Source: Whalleya microplaca (lineage: Eukaryota; Ascomycota; Sordariomycetes; Xylariales; Xylariaceae). Taken from it: a stretch of 64,000 nt of DNA. The position numbers were made by a program, and so were the translations under genes. The DNA lies in NCBI GenBank assembly GCA_022497155.1, contig MU385732.1:124001-188000 (forward strand). The letters are read 5' to 3'. A model generated the notes under the pieces. The model searched no databases. It was not told where the DNA came from and worked only from the letters and a program-made list of their open reading frames with translations. Shown piece after piece: positions 49,298 to 60,348 of the stretch (position 1 is the first letter of the stretch; every line of letters begins with the position of its first letter).

Positions 49298-50397
49298 TGT
49301 GTTCCAGTTCACTTGAGGCACAAGTACGAACGAGTTATCTGCAAGTTAACAGGAATTGGGACACCTTGGCTGCTTAAATCTTCACCTGGGCCAAATGAAG
49401 AACCAAAACCAACTGAGACAAGATCGTGAAAAATATCTCCGGGGAACACGAATGTTCTTGAACCCCGCTCATGGAGTTGATACTTACACAGAAAGCAACC
49501 ATCCATCAAAAAGACTTACACCAATGTAGCAAGTCCCAACAGCGGGTTACCGATAGCCGCCGCATACACATGATTGTGCTCCCACAATTAAAGTCAAGCT
49601 TCCAAACCTAATCCTAACCCCTGCTGTGTAGGGGTATTATAAGTTGCTAGCCGACTCGCAGTTGCATGCTGCATGCTTGATCTTGGAAGGGTGGATGCGG
49701 CATGGCTACTCAATATGTAACCATTCCGACTAGGCGGCCAGGGTTGATCAGTAAGCTGCTTGTTCCTGTGGCTAATAAGTTGTATCTTTGTGTGTGGATA
49801 TCTTCCACTACCTCTACTTATGTGCCTACTAATAAGGCACACGCCGAATTCGGTCCGCTGGGTCTAGATAGGGCTTGACGAGCAGATGGCTGAGAGCGGA
49901 CATATCGCCATCCAATCATAACCGCTTTGCAAGAATTTCTTGCATTTCCGCTGCAGTTCGGTGGGGCCGTACTAAGACCGTAGTCGCGGAGATAGAAGAA
50001 CCAAACTCGGGCTCGGGCTAGAGATTGCTGAGAATATACTGACTACCAGGTTTTTTTCCCATGTAAAGACTAGTCAACTTCTTGGGATATATGGATATAA
50101 CATAGTAAGACATAGCATCGTGAATGTCAGCCAGCGCTCTGTTAGGATGGAATTCCCGGACTTGAACTCATTTGAGAAAGGGCTGTATTACGACTTGTAA
50201 CTAAATCGATCTGAAGGCGTGTTAAACAAGATAATACAAATAGGGCCCGTAGTCTGTTAGAAATAGACTTGTTCACACTGACTCTCTAGCTGCACTACAG
50301 TTCTCAAATGTAAGGCCGGAACACTCTGGACAATTCATTCGAACCCAGTCAGCCCACCTCGAGCAACTAGTATGATCCAGTGGGTAAACTCCAGATC
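49298..50397. other. Intergenic region
   Basis: 1.1 kb of upstream sequence for the phosphatase-like gene and 3' flank of the F-box gene. No gene or repeat identified. Confidence 0.6.
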
Positions 50398-52020
50398 TCA
50401 GAAGCGTACGATTGTGACCCTGCCATCCCGGTCCTCGCCAACAACCCACCTCTCATCGCCAGCTATCCTCCCATTTTTCAGCAGCTCCGGCCACAGCTCG
50501 TCGCCGAACCTGACTTCGGGGTCATCTTCCGAATCGGCCTCGAAGCTGATCTTCGGCAGAACAAACGAGGACAGCGCCTCCATCATGAAGCACTGACGAG
50601 CCACGATGCGCACGCCGGCCCGGGCGTCCACCATCTCGCTCACGGTGAGATAGGGGAACTCCTCGTGCCGCCAGCAGGGCGCCCAACCAGGCCATGTCCC
50701 GTCGAAGCGGCCCAGTCGCTCCGAGTTGCTGATCCGAGCCGCGGACCCGGAGCGCGGGCAGAAGTTCATGTGGACGTCCCCGTCCGCGCAGCACTCATCG
50801 AACCAGCGGGGTCCCGTGCAAGAGAAGGGGAGGCCGGTGCAGCGGACGTGGTGGTTCCTTGGCGGAGACAGTGACGAGTGCTGTCCGTCTAGCCACCGGT
50901 GTTCTTCCTCGTGGACGTAGAAATTTGCGTCGTCAAGTAGGATCTCCCGCAGCGACGGCGTGTGCCTTTGCCGAAGACCTAGGAACTCTAGGTCGCGCCA
51001 CGACAATCTGTTGACGACTATTGGTCCACGGTCGGGGGAACCAGGCCTGTTTGCGCCAGTGGGATCCAGCGAGGGGCGGTAGGGGCACGGAGAAGAAATG
51101 TCCCATATCGTAAGCTGTTCAAGGGGGTCCTCCTCGCCCCAGGGCGAGCGATTAGGTTGCCAGAGGTAAAGCGCATAGTGATTAGCAGTATGAGCCGAGA
51201 AGAAGCGGTCGTAGCGGTTGAGAGGGAGACCAAGGAAATGAATCTTCCATTCGGAGCGAAAAGTGATAGTCCAAGAGAACGGAGGCTCGGATGAGGCGTT
51301 TGTGACTGAGCGCTTCACATCGAACGCCGAGGCGAAATGGCGATGAACGCTCTCTCGATCGTTCAGTTGATGATAGGGTTCGCGCTCACACCACTCGATG
51401 ATCAGAACGCCGCAGGCAAGTCGCAGACGCCGGACTGTCTTGTCTGATCCGTCGAAAGGGACAGCGAATCTGTGTCTTGTTTCCAAATCGTACGCCACGT
51501 AGTGCTCTGAGATGTGTTCCTGATAGACCAAGAGGCCGTCATCGAGGCACCACGTGGGATCCCGTTGCTGAAAGGTGGCCGTGTGCTCATTGAACAGCAG
51601 CCATCGATTCCAAGGTGCGACGCTGCGACGCGCACCCTTCAACATCGCCTCTTGAACTACGTCGATCTTCTCGATCAACCGGGGCTTGGCAGATTGCAGG
51701 TGATAGTATCGTCGTGCAACCTTGGGATATATAGAGGACCAATCCGGCCGCTCTCCCAGTTCCGACGCATTGCGCATCTCGCGTGTACGAGGAAAATGCC
51801 ATTTCATAAGATTCCATGACAAATCGATGTTGGTGAATGCTTCAAACCAAGCACGGCTGACTCGGCGGCATAGCACCAGATCCTGACTTGAAAGGTGCCT
51901 AACTATGAGAAGAAAGACGTCATTAGGTAGGCCAGTCAGGTCTTCGGCACTGCCATTAGTAACCCCATCGTTCTTGTCGATGCTAGATGTGGTATGTTGA
52001 GTATCGGAATCCATGTTCAT
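50398..52020 (-). CDS. F-box domain protein
   Basis: Single-exon, 540 residues. The F-box is near the N-terminus (about residues 28-66: LTGLPNDVFLLIVRHLSSQD, then a CRRVSRAWF helix), the part that binds Skp1 in an SCF ubiquitin ligase. The remaining sequence shows no WD40 or leucine-rich repeats. It has scattered Trp and Arg residues, and a Cys-containing stretch (CTGLPFSCTGPRWFDECCADG), so its substrate-binding part is of an unassigned fungal type. No signal peptide or membrane segment. It lies 386 bp downstream of the dehydrogenase gene on the same strand, with no sign of joint function. Confidence 0.87.
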   Translation of the reverse strand: MNMDSDTQHTTSSIDKNDGVTNGSAEDLTGLPNDVFLLIVRHLSSQDLVLCRRVSRAWFEAFTNIDLSWNLMKWHFPRTREMRNASELGERPDWSSIYPKVARRYYHLQSAKPRLIEKIDVVQEAMLKGARRSVAPWNRWLLFNEHTATFQQRDPTWCLDDGLLVYQEHISEHYVAYDLETRHRFAVPFDGSDKTVRRLRLACGVLIIEWCEREPYHQLNDRESVHRHFASAFDVKRSVTNASSEPPFSWTITFRSEWKIHFLGLPLNRYDRFFSAHTANHYALYLWQPNRSPWGEEDPLEQLTIWDISSPCPYRPSLDPTGANRPGSPDRGPIVVNRLSWRDLEFLGLRQRHTPSLREILLDDANFYVHEEEHRWLDGQHSSLSPPRNHHVRCTGLPFSCTGPRWFDECCADGDVHMNFCPRSGSAARISNSERLGRFDGTWPGWAPCWRHEEFPYLTVSEMVDARAGVRIVARQCFMMEALSSFVLPKISFEADSEDDPEVRFGDELWPELLKNGRIAGDERWVVGEDRDGRVTIVRF

Positions 52021-52406
52021 CGTGGTGTTTTGTTGAGGAGAGGAGAGATTGTCAGGTGGCGATACCCGGCAAGATGAGCGAAATGAGCATTTGGATCCTC
52101 TACGACTGATTTCATAAGTACCAATCTGTACAGATTCTGATGTAGACCCTTGACCTTCACAATTTACTCATGATTCAAAGCTTGAATTCATTTGAATATC
52201 AGTATCGATTGTGTATTGATGATTTTTTATCAATGACAAAGGTAGTGACCCCCAATGACAGTGACAGCTGCCACACTTTTTGAATATTGACTCATCTCAT
52301 TATCAGTCATTATGCCTCGATTGACTACTCAAAAAAGTCTGCTTGCCATTCATTGATTCTATGTACAATTCCCCCAAAGCTCTTCTTTAACCACCAACTG
52401 TATTAC
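52021..52406. other. Short intergenic region
   Basis: 386 bp between two minus-strand genes: the F-box promoter and the dehydrogenase 3' end. AT-rich; no motif recognised. Confidence 0.6.
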
Positions 52407-54199
52407 TCAGTTATGTGTAGGCATGGCAACATCCGCCTTCTTTGAGATAGCATCCGCACTCGACCACAGAGCCGTAACAGTCTTCTGTTGCGTATAGAAG
52501 TTGATGCCGGGCCGCCCGTAGAACGTGCTCGCACCTCCACCCGCGATACTCCGCTTGTTGCCGGTGAACGAGAACATGGGCAGCGGCACGGGAATCGGGA
52601 CATTGATCCCGACCTGGCCGGCCTCGATGTTTTTCCTGAACGTTTCTGCTGTAGGGCCCGACCTCGTGAAGATGGCCACGCCGTTTCCGTACTCGTTCTG
52701 GTTTATCAACTCGATGGCCTCATCAAGCGTGTCGACGTTGAGGCAGACCAGCACCGGCCCGAAGATCTCCTCCGTATAACACTTCATTTGCGGAGTGACA
52801 TTAGTGATGATGGTCGGTCCGACCCAATTGCCATTGGGATACTTTTCGGGCTTGAAGCCACGACCATCTAGTAGGATCTTTGCACCCTCTGCTTCAGCGC
52901 TGGCTATTAAGCTTTCAATCCTCTCCTTACTCTGCGGTGAAATGACGGGGCCTAGATCAGCTCCCTCTTCAAAGCCACCGTTCACCTGAAGTCTCTTGGC
53001 GCTGTCTGCTAACTCAGATAACCACTCCTTCGTCTCACCAACCATTACCAATGTGCTGAGCGCCATGCATCTCTGGCCGGCAGCACCGAAAGCGGCGCCC
53101 ACGACGGCGTTGAGGAACTGGTTCTTGTTGCAGTCCGGCAGAACGGCGGCATGGTTCTTGGCTCCGAGATTGGCTTGCACTCTCTTGCCGTTCGCGGATC
53201 CCCTGCTGTAGATGTACTCGCCAGCCTTATTCCCGCCAACAAAGCTTATGGCCTTGATCTCCGGGGCATCGAGGATAAAGTCGACAGTTCGGTGGGCCCC
53301 ATGGACCACATTCACGACACCGTCTGGGAAACCAGCCTTCTTCGCCAGTTCTACGAGGATCATGGCCGCACCCGGGTCTCTCTCGGACGGCTTTAGAATC
53401 AAAGTGTTACCCGTCACCGTCGCAATAGGAATGCACCACAAGGGGATCATGGCAGGGAAATCTGCCAAGGGTAATTTTGTTAGCCAATTATCATGGAGGC
53501 CGAAGCTTTTGACCATCCACACTTACTGAAAGGACATATGGCCGCGACGACGCCCAATGGCTCCTTGTACGTCCTCGTCTCCATATCCTTGGCCACCTCG
53601 AGCAGCTCACCCTTCAACAGCTCCGGCGCACCGCACGCCGCCTCCGCAACCTGCAGCCCTCTCAACACGTCGCCCTTCGCATCGGCAAACGTCTTGCCCT
53701 GCTCGAGCGTGATGCTGGCCGCCAAGCGATCCCAGTTCTCGCGGATCAAGCCGACGAACTTGAACATGATCTGCTGCCTCGCCAGCACGCTCGTGTTCCG
53801 CCAGGCCGGGAACGCCTTCTGCGCGCTGTCAACGGCGGCGCGGAGCTCGGCGTCCGTCATCTGCGGTACCCGTGTGACGAGGTTGTTGGTGGCGGGGTCG
53901 TAGAGCTCGATGAACTTGTCGGCCTTGCTAGGGAGGAACTCATTGTTTAAGAAGTAAGGCGTATCCTCCGGCTTGGAGATCCGCTCATGTGTCTTCGGAA
54001 AGCTACTGGCGGTCGAGGCAAGGGCGCTCATGGGCCGGAGGTGTTGTACTGTGGCGGCTATCCGCCTTGCGGCAGCGGTCTGGGATGCCATTCTTGGTGC
54101 TGTGGTTATAGAGGGGGATAGTAGGGATGAGGATGAGAGACGAATTGCCTTGCGGCCCGTGCTGGCAGGAATGTTGCGTGTTCGTGAAAGGCGATGCAT
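52407..54199 (-). CDS. Methylmalonate-semialdehyde dehydrogenase (acylating), mitochondrial
   Basis: Predicted 575 residues, ALDH6 family. It oxidises methylmalonate or malonate semialdehyde to propionyl- or acetyl-CoA in valine (and pyrimidine) breakdown in mitochondria. Exons are 54199-53527 and 53461-52407; the 65-nt phase-1 intron (GTAAGT...TTGGCAG) joins [15 protein letters not shown]. The first 60 residues are Arg/Ser/Ala-rich without acidic residues, a typical mitochondrial leader. YFLNNEF marks the start of the enzyme domain. The NAD-binding region includes [15 protein letters not shown]. The catalytic cysteine is in GQRCMALST (about Cys355). EEIFGPVL and the C-terminal [12 protein letters not shown] segment are family signatures. 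Length and motifs fit an intact enzyme. Confidence 0.97.
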
Positions 54200-54892
54200 G
54201 ATAGACGAAGGATGAAAGTGGACAAGAAGCAGTCAGATCAACTCAATCAATTCGTTTAAGATTCATATATCTCATTGTCCTTTGTCTGTCCTTTCGATCA
54301 ACCAGCCACCGCAACAACATTACTCTCAGAAAGAGGCAGCGCTATCGGTCACCACTGTTTAGTTATATTTAAGAGATCGTGTATAACGGAGATCACCGCT
54401 CAATGTAGTACGTAGGTGGGGTAGCTTAGAGCATTGCCGTTACAAGCCGAGATCCCGAATCTCTATCGGACATTGGCTACTGGTGATGTAAAGTAGGTTG
54501 GTACGTAGTTGTATGGGGGAGCTCCATGGGGAAATTTAGCGAATATTTCAAATTTTTTATTACCTATTAGTACAAAAGATAGGTCTTATTAGTCAATCTT
54601 GACATTCGCTCAGCTTGCATGAACTAAGGAATGCTAGGCAGTACATGGCTTATTAGGCTAATTACTACAGCATTCACAACCCAAATATATCGTGGACGGA
54701 ACTTACTGGCACAAGACCTGTACCTGGTGATTATTCTCGAATCTCATTTAAGAGTCGAAGCTGGATTGGCAGGCCTGGATGAGCTTGCTACATCTCTATC
54801 CTACCCGAGAAGGATATAGTCCCCCAAGCACCCTAGCACAACAATGATGAAATAATACAAGACCGAGTCCATATGTACACTTGAGGACCCAA
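54200..54892. other. Intergenic region
   Basis: About 690 bp: promoter side of the dehydrogenase and 3' flank of the V-ATPase subunit gene, both on the minus strand. AT-rich around 54540-54600. No gene seen. Confidence 0.6.
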
Positions 54893-56500
54893 TCAGTTGT
54901 TCTCGAAGCTGTATTTGAGCCATCCGCCAAGGGCTCGCAAGCTCTCCCATCGTACATTCTCGTCTGAATCCTGCATCAGTTCCATGATACGTGTCTTCAG
55001 GCCAAGTTTCTCCAGTTGATATCTCTTTTCCGGCACCTCCCTGACTAAACATCCGATATCGTTACACGCGATTGCCAGTACCGCCTTGTCGTTTTCCCAT
55101 GGCTTCTTCATAATATCTGCCATCTTTCGTGGAATCTCGCCGTTCTCAAACTCGAGGATTTTTCGAGCATTCTCAGCCCAAAAGACCTGGTGACGATGAG
55201 GCGGAGACCATCTTAGGTGTCCTGACTGGACTTCGGCAACATATTCATCGAATGTAGTCTTCGTCTTGGAATACTCTTCTAGCATCTCCTTTAACTTTTC
55301 TAAGTCTTCTTGCAAGTCTGGATCTGTTAGGTGGCGGCCGCTGACGTTCTGGAGGAGAGCCGGAAGTCTAGCCAAGATAGCTGCGGGGAGCAATGTAGAT
55401 GGGTTTGCTTCCAGCAGATTGTATAGTGTCGATAGTAGGAGTCGGGTAGTCTTCTCCTTTGGTGACAATCGTAAAAGCTGAGTATATAATAGAACGATGT
55501 CATATTCGCTGTGTCTGCGTTAGCTATGACTCTTTGAACACTGTCAAGATTCACCATACTCATCAAGGTCATCACCAATGTCTTCCGCTTCAAAGCTCAG
55601 CTGCCACAATACCAAGAGAACATGGTACAAGAGCTGCAGTCCAACACCACCACTCAAGCCCTCGAAACCAGCACTCCTAGTGGTTGTATTACCACTCCAG
55701 AGGCTTGCAGAAGACGATTCGCCGATACCCGCAGCTTTTTGCAGGATTTCGATCAATGGAGTAACTGTCTCACTTCTTTGCTTCCAGAAGAGTTGTCTCG
55801 ACGAGCGGCTGTACAGGAGTGAAGAATACTCCATTACAGCAATATCTTGCAGGCCAGCATCGTTCGAATTCTTCGTTAAGCCACAGAGATAGCTCAGAAT
55901 CAGCGGCTGGGCGTGTTCCGCGGACGGAGATTCGTCTCTCGAGTTGGCCATGAGCGTAGCAAGGACGGTTGAGGTAAGAAGAGGAATAGGGTCTTCAGGA
56001 TTATTCGAGTGAGCAAGTAATGGTAAGAAATGCCGGTACGGGTCTGAATCCTTGCAGAGTGCTTTAGCAAGAGCCGGAACGCCTACGAGAATGTTAGTAA
56101 GTCGGTATACTGCACGGGCGCCGTCTTTGCGAATAGCTTAATAACATGGCAGGTACAGGCCTGAGTCAGATGGGTACCTAGGCATGCCTGGGGGAAAGAA
56201 CGCACCATCTAGGAGGTCACTCAGTAAGACTAAGATGTACTGCACGACATCAGAGCGCTTGCTCGCCGACTCCAAGACACCAGGAGTGCCTGGTTCTCCA
56301 ACGAATAGTATCCTGTAACCGTCGAGGTCGCCCTCAACTACTTGTTTCCTCTGTTCCTTTTTGACCTTATCAACGGCTCTAATCTTGGCCAACTGGCCTT
56401 CTGTAATTGAGCCCTGTCTCGCAGCGCCATCCCATGGAATCGGTCGCTGACGGATGTTGTTCTGAAGCGAACCGAGGTACGGCGGGGGATCGAGCGACAT
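54893..56500 (-). CDS. VMA13: V-type proton ATPase subunit H
   Basis: Predicted 477 residues (yeast Vma13 has 478). This peripheral V1 subunit activates the assembled vacuolar H+-ATPase and silences free V1. Exons: 56500-56206, 56082-55560 and 55508-54893. The joins are LLD(G)/VPALAKAL and DLD(D)/EYDIVLLYTQLLRLSPKEKT, both in frame. The protein is all-helical, armadillo/HEAT-like. The C-terminal domain carries the family blocks SGHLRWSPPHRHQVFWAENA, NDKAVLAIACNDIG and VRWESLRALGGWLKY. The N-terminal 100 residues carry RPIPWDGAARQG. It is functionally linked to VPS10 at the far left only through the vacuole. Complete. Confidence 0.97.
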
Positions 56501-57818
56501 GATGGAGAAATACGGAGGGCTTGGGGAGCAGGCTCAGGAGCTCGGTGGCGCTGTCAGAGTCGAGGTGCCTGGACTGTAAGTGAACTTAAAGGAGAGAATA
56601 ACGGGAGCTTCGTGTGATGTAGCTCGACGAGGTGCGACACAAGGGAGCTGGGATGCAACTATGTTTCGAGGTCCATGCACCTCAAGCTCTCGCAACCGAC
56701 AGCCCGTTTAAGTGGGCCTACGTCACCTGTCTCCAACCGCGTACTTATTGCATGCACACTGCCTTAGCGCATCGAGCGCATGTGCTTCACTCAACAGCGC
56801 CTGAGCGCCTGAGCACATATAGGAAAGTAGTCATGGAGTCAAGGTCTGCATCACTATTATCTTATAAGTGTTGAGGTATTTACCAGAGTTGGATTATAGT
56901 ATTCTTATATTCTTAATAGACTGATCTAAGGGGCGCAATGCGCTCGATCGATACTTCCTGTAGAACAAAGACGCTTCATGACTATTTCTTATTATATGTG
57001 TAAATTGACAAGACCACTCAATATTGGTTCAAATATGCCCAACGCGTCCTATCAACCCATGGTGTTGCATACCATATAGTCATAACCCCTCTGCCCCTAT
57101 CTTTATTAATGTTTGTGTAACTTTGTTAGCAGGTGAATTCCTTGGACTGAAAGTATTACCTCCGCATCCAGGACACATAGGATATGCCTATATCAGCGTA
57201 GCAACAGACAGCTAGAAACATAAATGAAACCGAGAAAGTATAGGTTATCTGCAGTGAGATATCCTATGCTGTATGAGGCAGCCACATTAAATATCTGTGG
57301 CGAGGAATCTGTACTGCCAGGATTGAAGTCGATCGTAGTAACTCCGTTCGATGTGTTTAAGGCAAAGTTGACACCAATGAACAATATCCGATGGATATGA
57401 GTGTTTCTCAAGATGAAGGCAAGAAAGCCATGGGACATGCTCGAGTACGTGCAACTTCTTATAATCTCCTATGATAGATAGCTATTCTTTCCTTAAGTCC
57501 GCCACAGAGCTGCTCAGAGATGGGACTCCGAGTAATACCGCCACAGTTCACAACAATGACTCCTAGAATCTTCTCTTTATTTTTCTCAGCTAAAGCTGGG
57601 AGAGCCAAGGGCTCTCATAGATGTGAAGGCCAAGAAGGCACATCGGGACATCACTGATGTCTGTAAGTGAAGGTAGTGTATGCGCTACCTTTTGCTGCTG
57701 GCTGTTGAACCATGTTTGGCCAAACGCTTCCAGCATCGAAGCCAAGGACTCTCGTGTGAAATATTCGTGCCTCTTCATTAAGCAAGACATCTTGCCTTGG
57801 CCGCTATGAAGCGATGTC
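56501..57818. other. Intergenic region with one unexplained short frame
   Basis: About 1.3 kb. A minus-strand 81-codon ATG frame at 57438-57193 encodes a hydrophobic peptide with IDFNPGSTDSSPQIFNVAAS in the middle. Upstream in another frame a stretch reads VIVVNCGGITRSPISEQLCG. These look protein-like but match no family I know; a broken gene is possible. Nothing else seen. Confidence 0.45.
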
Positions 57819-58455
57819 CTACCCCATTCTTTGCTTCCTCCGGACCCATACTTCTTCGTCTTTCTCAGGGCCATCACCATCACCATCAGCTGCCATGGCT
57901 TGTCCATCAGCACGAGGACGTAGCTGGACCTCCCACAAACGCAGCTTATAATTGGCGCGGTCCGCTCTCCCTGAGAAGAGGTCAAAAGTCCAACCATGCT
58001 TCGGACATGTCAAGCTAGCGCTGAAAGCGATACCAAAATCCTCTATGTCGGCTGGGACGCCCTCGGAGAGGGGATACGCCGAATGTGGACATCGCTGCTC
58101 TGTCATTGGTCATCGCATTCATACGAGCCGTATTTCATAAAGCACGTGGCATAAAACTTACGTTGTCGATCGCGTGAATTTTGCCTTTATACTTGAACAC
58201 GAGTACTTGGTCCCGCAGTCCACCGCCCTCGGAACGTAATATCGCGTCGCCTTCGACTGGCCGCGCCTGGGAACTGTCCGCGGTAGGCACGTAGAAGACC
58301 TTGCAACCGGGCGTCGAACCTTTGCCATTACACGAGTCTAAATGCTCAGACAGGATAGTGCTGCCGGACTCGATGATGTTGGGGAATGACGAAGCGAGGC
58401 CGACGCAGAGCCATGCATTACCTCCGCGAGACGGCGCCGTGAACGGTAGTGCCAT
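57819..58455 (-). CDS. Stand-alone Rieske [2Fe-2S] domain protein
   Basis: Predicted 189 residues. Exons are 58455-58162 and 58094-57819; the 67-nt phase-0 intron joins KIHAIDN/RCPHSAYPLSEG. The Rieske cluster ligands are RCPH (Cys100, His102) and CPKHGW (Cys128, His131), the typical CxH ... CxxH arrangement. Before it lies a domain with VEGDAILRSEGGG and QVLVFKYKGKIHAID, as in ferredoxin-like Rieske proteins. No catalytic oxygenase domain, signal peptide or membrane helix follows. The tail has a Gly-Asp run (ADGDGDGPEKDEE) encoded by a GATGGT-type repeat. It could be an electron carrier or a non-oxygenase Rieske protein of the kind widespread in fungi. The start is the first in-frame ATG; an upstream GTG extends the frame by 24 codons. 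Confidence 0.88.
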
Positions 58456-59180
58456 ACGATCGGGTCCCCACAGTATCCTCCTATGAACACCTCGGAAGAG
58501 GAAGGGAAACGACCTACCTACATACACAGCAGAGCAGTAGAAGAAGTGAGTGAAGTCGACAGGCCCAGATTTCGATGACTAGAGGATTGTGAAAGATAAC
58601 GCTATTTTTATCTGATTTGATAAGGAATTGTTGCGACGAATTTTATAACCGCCATGACAGCTGACAATGACCGAGGATATCATATTCTGTCTGAATTTGT
58701 TAGGATTCGGCAAAATACCACATTAACCAGCCTTTGGACAACTCCTAGACTGCCGCGCCTATTTTGATGATCATAGCGATTTGCAACTGTCTTGTGATCA
58801 AAGCGCCAAAAGTGGTGATGGTTGGCGCGACAGGAACTGGAGCTCAATCTTATATATACTTGTGATCTATAGGGCGAACATACTGTACACGAAGAGGATT
58901 TGAGAGTTCAATAACTACACGTAACAACTTTGATGAGGGTCAGGTACAAGTAAGTGGGCTTGGGCCCTACTTGTACGTACGTGTAGACGAGACGCGGTGG
59001 TGCCCATTGGGGAACCACTGGGGCACTGATTGGGGAGCCGAAGCTGGAGGCCGGACAGGTCTGACAGGGCGGCCTATCAAGCGAAGACAACAACCCACGT
59101 CTCGTCTCCTATAATGGGGAAGAGGCAGAAGCCCAGCTGCACAGCTTGACCAGCTGGCTTCCATACATGGGAAAGTTTCA

Positions 59181-59205
59181 GAGTTCTGGAGTTCTGGAGT
59201 TCTGG
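59181..59205. repeat. (GAGTTCTG)n short tandem repeat
   Basis: Three 8-bp units in tandem in the intergenic region. Confidence 0.85.
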
Positions 59206-59480
59206 TAGAGGTATTATACATACATGTACGATTTCGTGTAAGTGGGTTGAGGGGCAGAGGGGTTCCGTGGCTGTGCTGAAGTGCTGGAGTGCTGAAGTGG
59301 GTGTCATTCGAGATCGAATCGACAGGGCAACCAGGGACAGCAACCCCTGCAATCGATTGTCGCTGATGCAACGGCGTGCGGGTTACGGGATGGCCCCGTT
59401 GTCAACACTTGCATCTCCCAGCTTCCCTAAAAAGCTGGTACATGTAATTCGTATGTATGTACGGACTAGGTAGATGCAGA

Positions 59481-59536
59481 CTACATACAAACCACATACA
59501 AACCACATACAGACCACATACAGACCACATACAGGC
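59481..59536. repeat. 11-bp minisatellite, about five units
   Basis: Tandem 11-bp units of the form CACATACARRC, where the two variable positions drift from AA to GA to GG along the array. The unit-by-unit change suggests slippage and point mutation. Confidence 0.88.
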
Positions 59537-60348
59537 TACACACGGGAGGTACATATCTTCAAGTGCTCTCTCTTGCAGGTGCTCGTCTGCCAACTCATCA
59601 CCGCTCTACACCACCAGTCCGCCCTATCACCGGACCGGCTCCCTGCCCAACTTACCTAGATATTTAAAGCCGCATGACGATTCAAGATAGTAATCAATTG
59701 AGGAGGAGGAGAAATACACAAGAGAAGTCTACCCTGAAAATCGTAACGGCTATTAAGGACCCTGAAAGCTGATGATTTGACAATCAACTAGGCCACCCCT
59801 GTCAATTCCAACCCCTCCGATTTTTCGTCTTGTCGCTTTTTTTAGGTAGTTTTATTTTCCCTCGTCCCGCACAGGCAGGCAAGCGACTTACACCAGCCCC
59901 GCGGCTTTTGGCAGTCAGTGACATTTGGTGAAGAGGTTGGGAAGCTGGTTGTAACCCACCGGCGAAAAAACCTGCAGTAGTAGACCACCTCATGTAAAAG
60001 AGGATGCATTAGGGAGCCGAACTTAGATCTTGTTTTTTTCTCGATTTACTACCTTTTCATCCATCTTCTGCCAACCTCTTTGCACCACGCCCCGCGATCA
60101 CCAATAGTTAAGCTCTGGTGTAAGTGAGATCACATATTGGAAGACAACCATATATCGCTCGGCAATTCGCATCCGTCACCCCCAGGCCCAAGGTCTGAGT
60201 CGGAGGAGGAAGAGGTCGCCCAGTTGTTGTTAAGCTGGTTGGCATTTGTGAGTGAGAGCTTGTCTTAGACTTAGCTGCCATTTTCTCTCACCCGCATTCC
60301 AACAACCTCGGGTCGGGTCAGGTCAGTTGGCCACCACTTATATCCACC

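Larger units (their letters stand above)
58456..60348. other. Intergenic region with short tandem repeats
   Basis: 1.9 kb between divergent genes (Rieske protein on minus, surface protein on plus). It includes GAGTTCTG repeats (59181-59205) and an 11-bp minisatellite (59481-59536). From about 59.8 kb it forms the promoter and leader of the plus-strand gene. No coding region is supported. Confidence 0.6.

Noticed and set aside
49298..49321. Upstream extension of the phosphatase-like protein
   Set aside because: The extension starts with GTG; the ATG at 49297 begins a clear signal peptide.
50380..50874. 164-codon plus-strand frame
   Set aside because: It is antisense to the F-box gene, with no family signature.
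58456..58527. 24-codon N-terminal extension of the Rieske protein
   Set aside because: It starts with GTG and contains GTAGGTAGG-type low-complexity sequence; the first ATG is at 58455.
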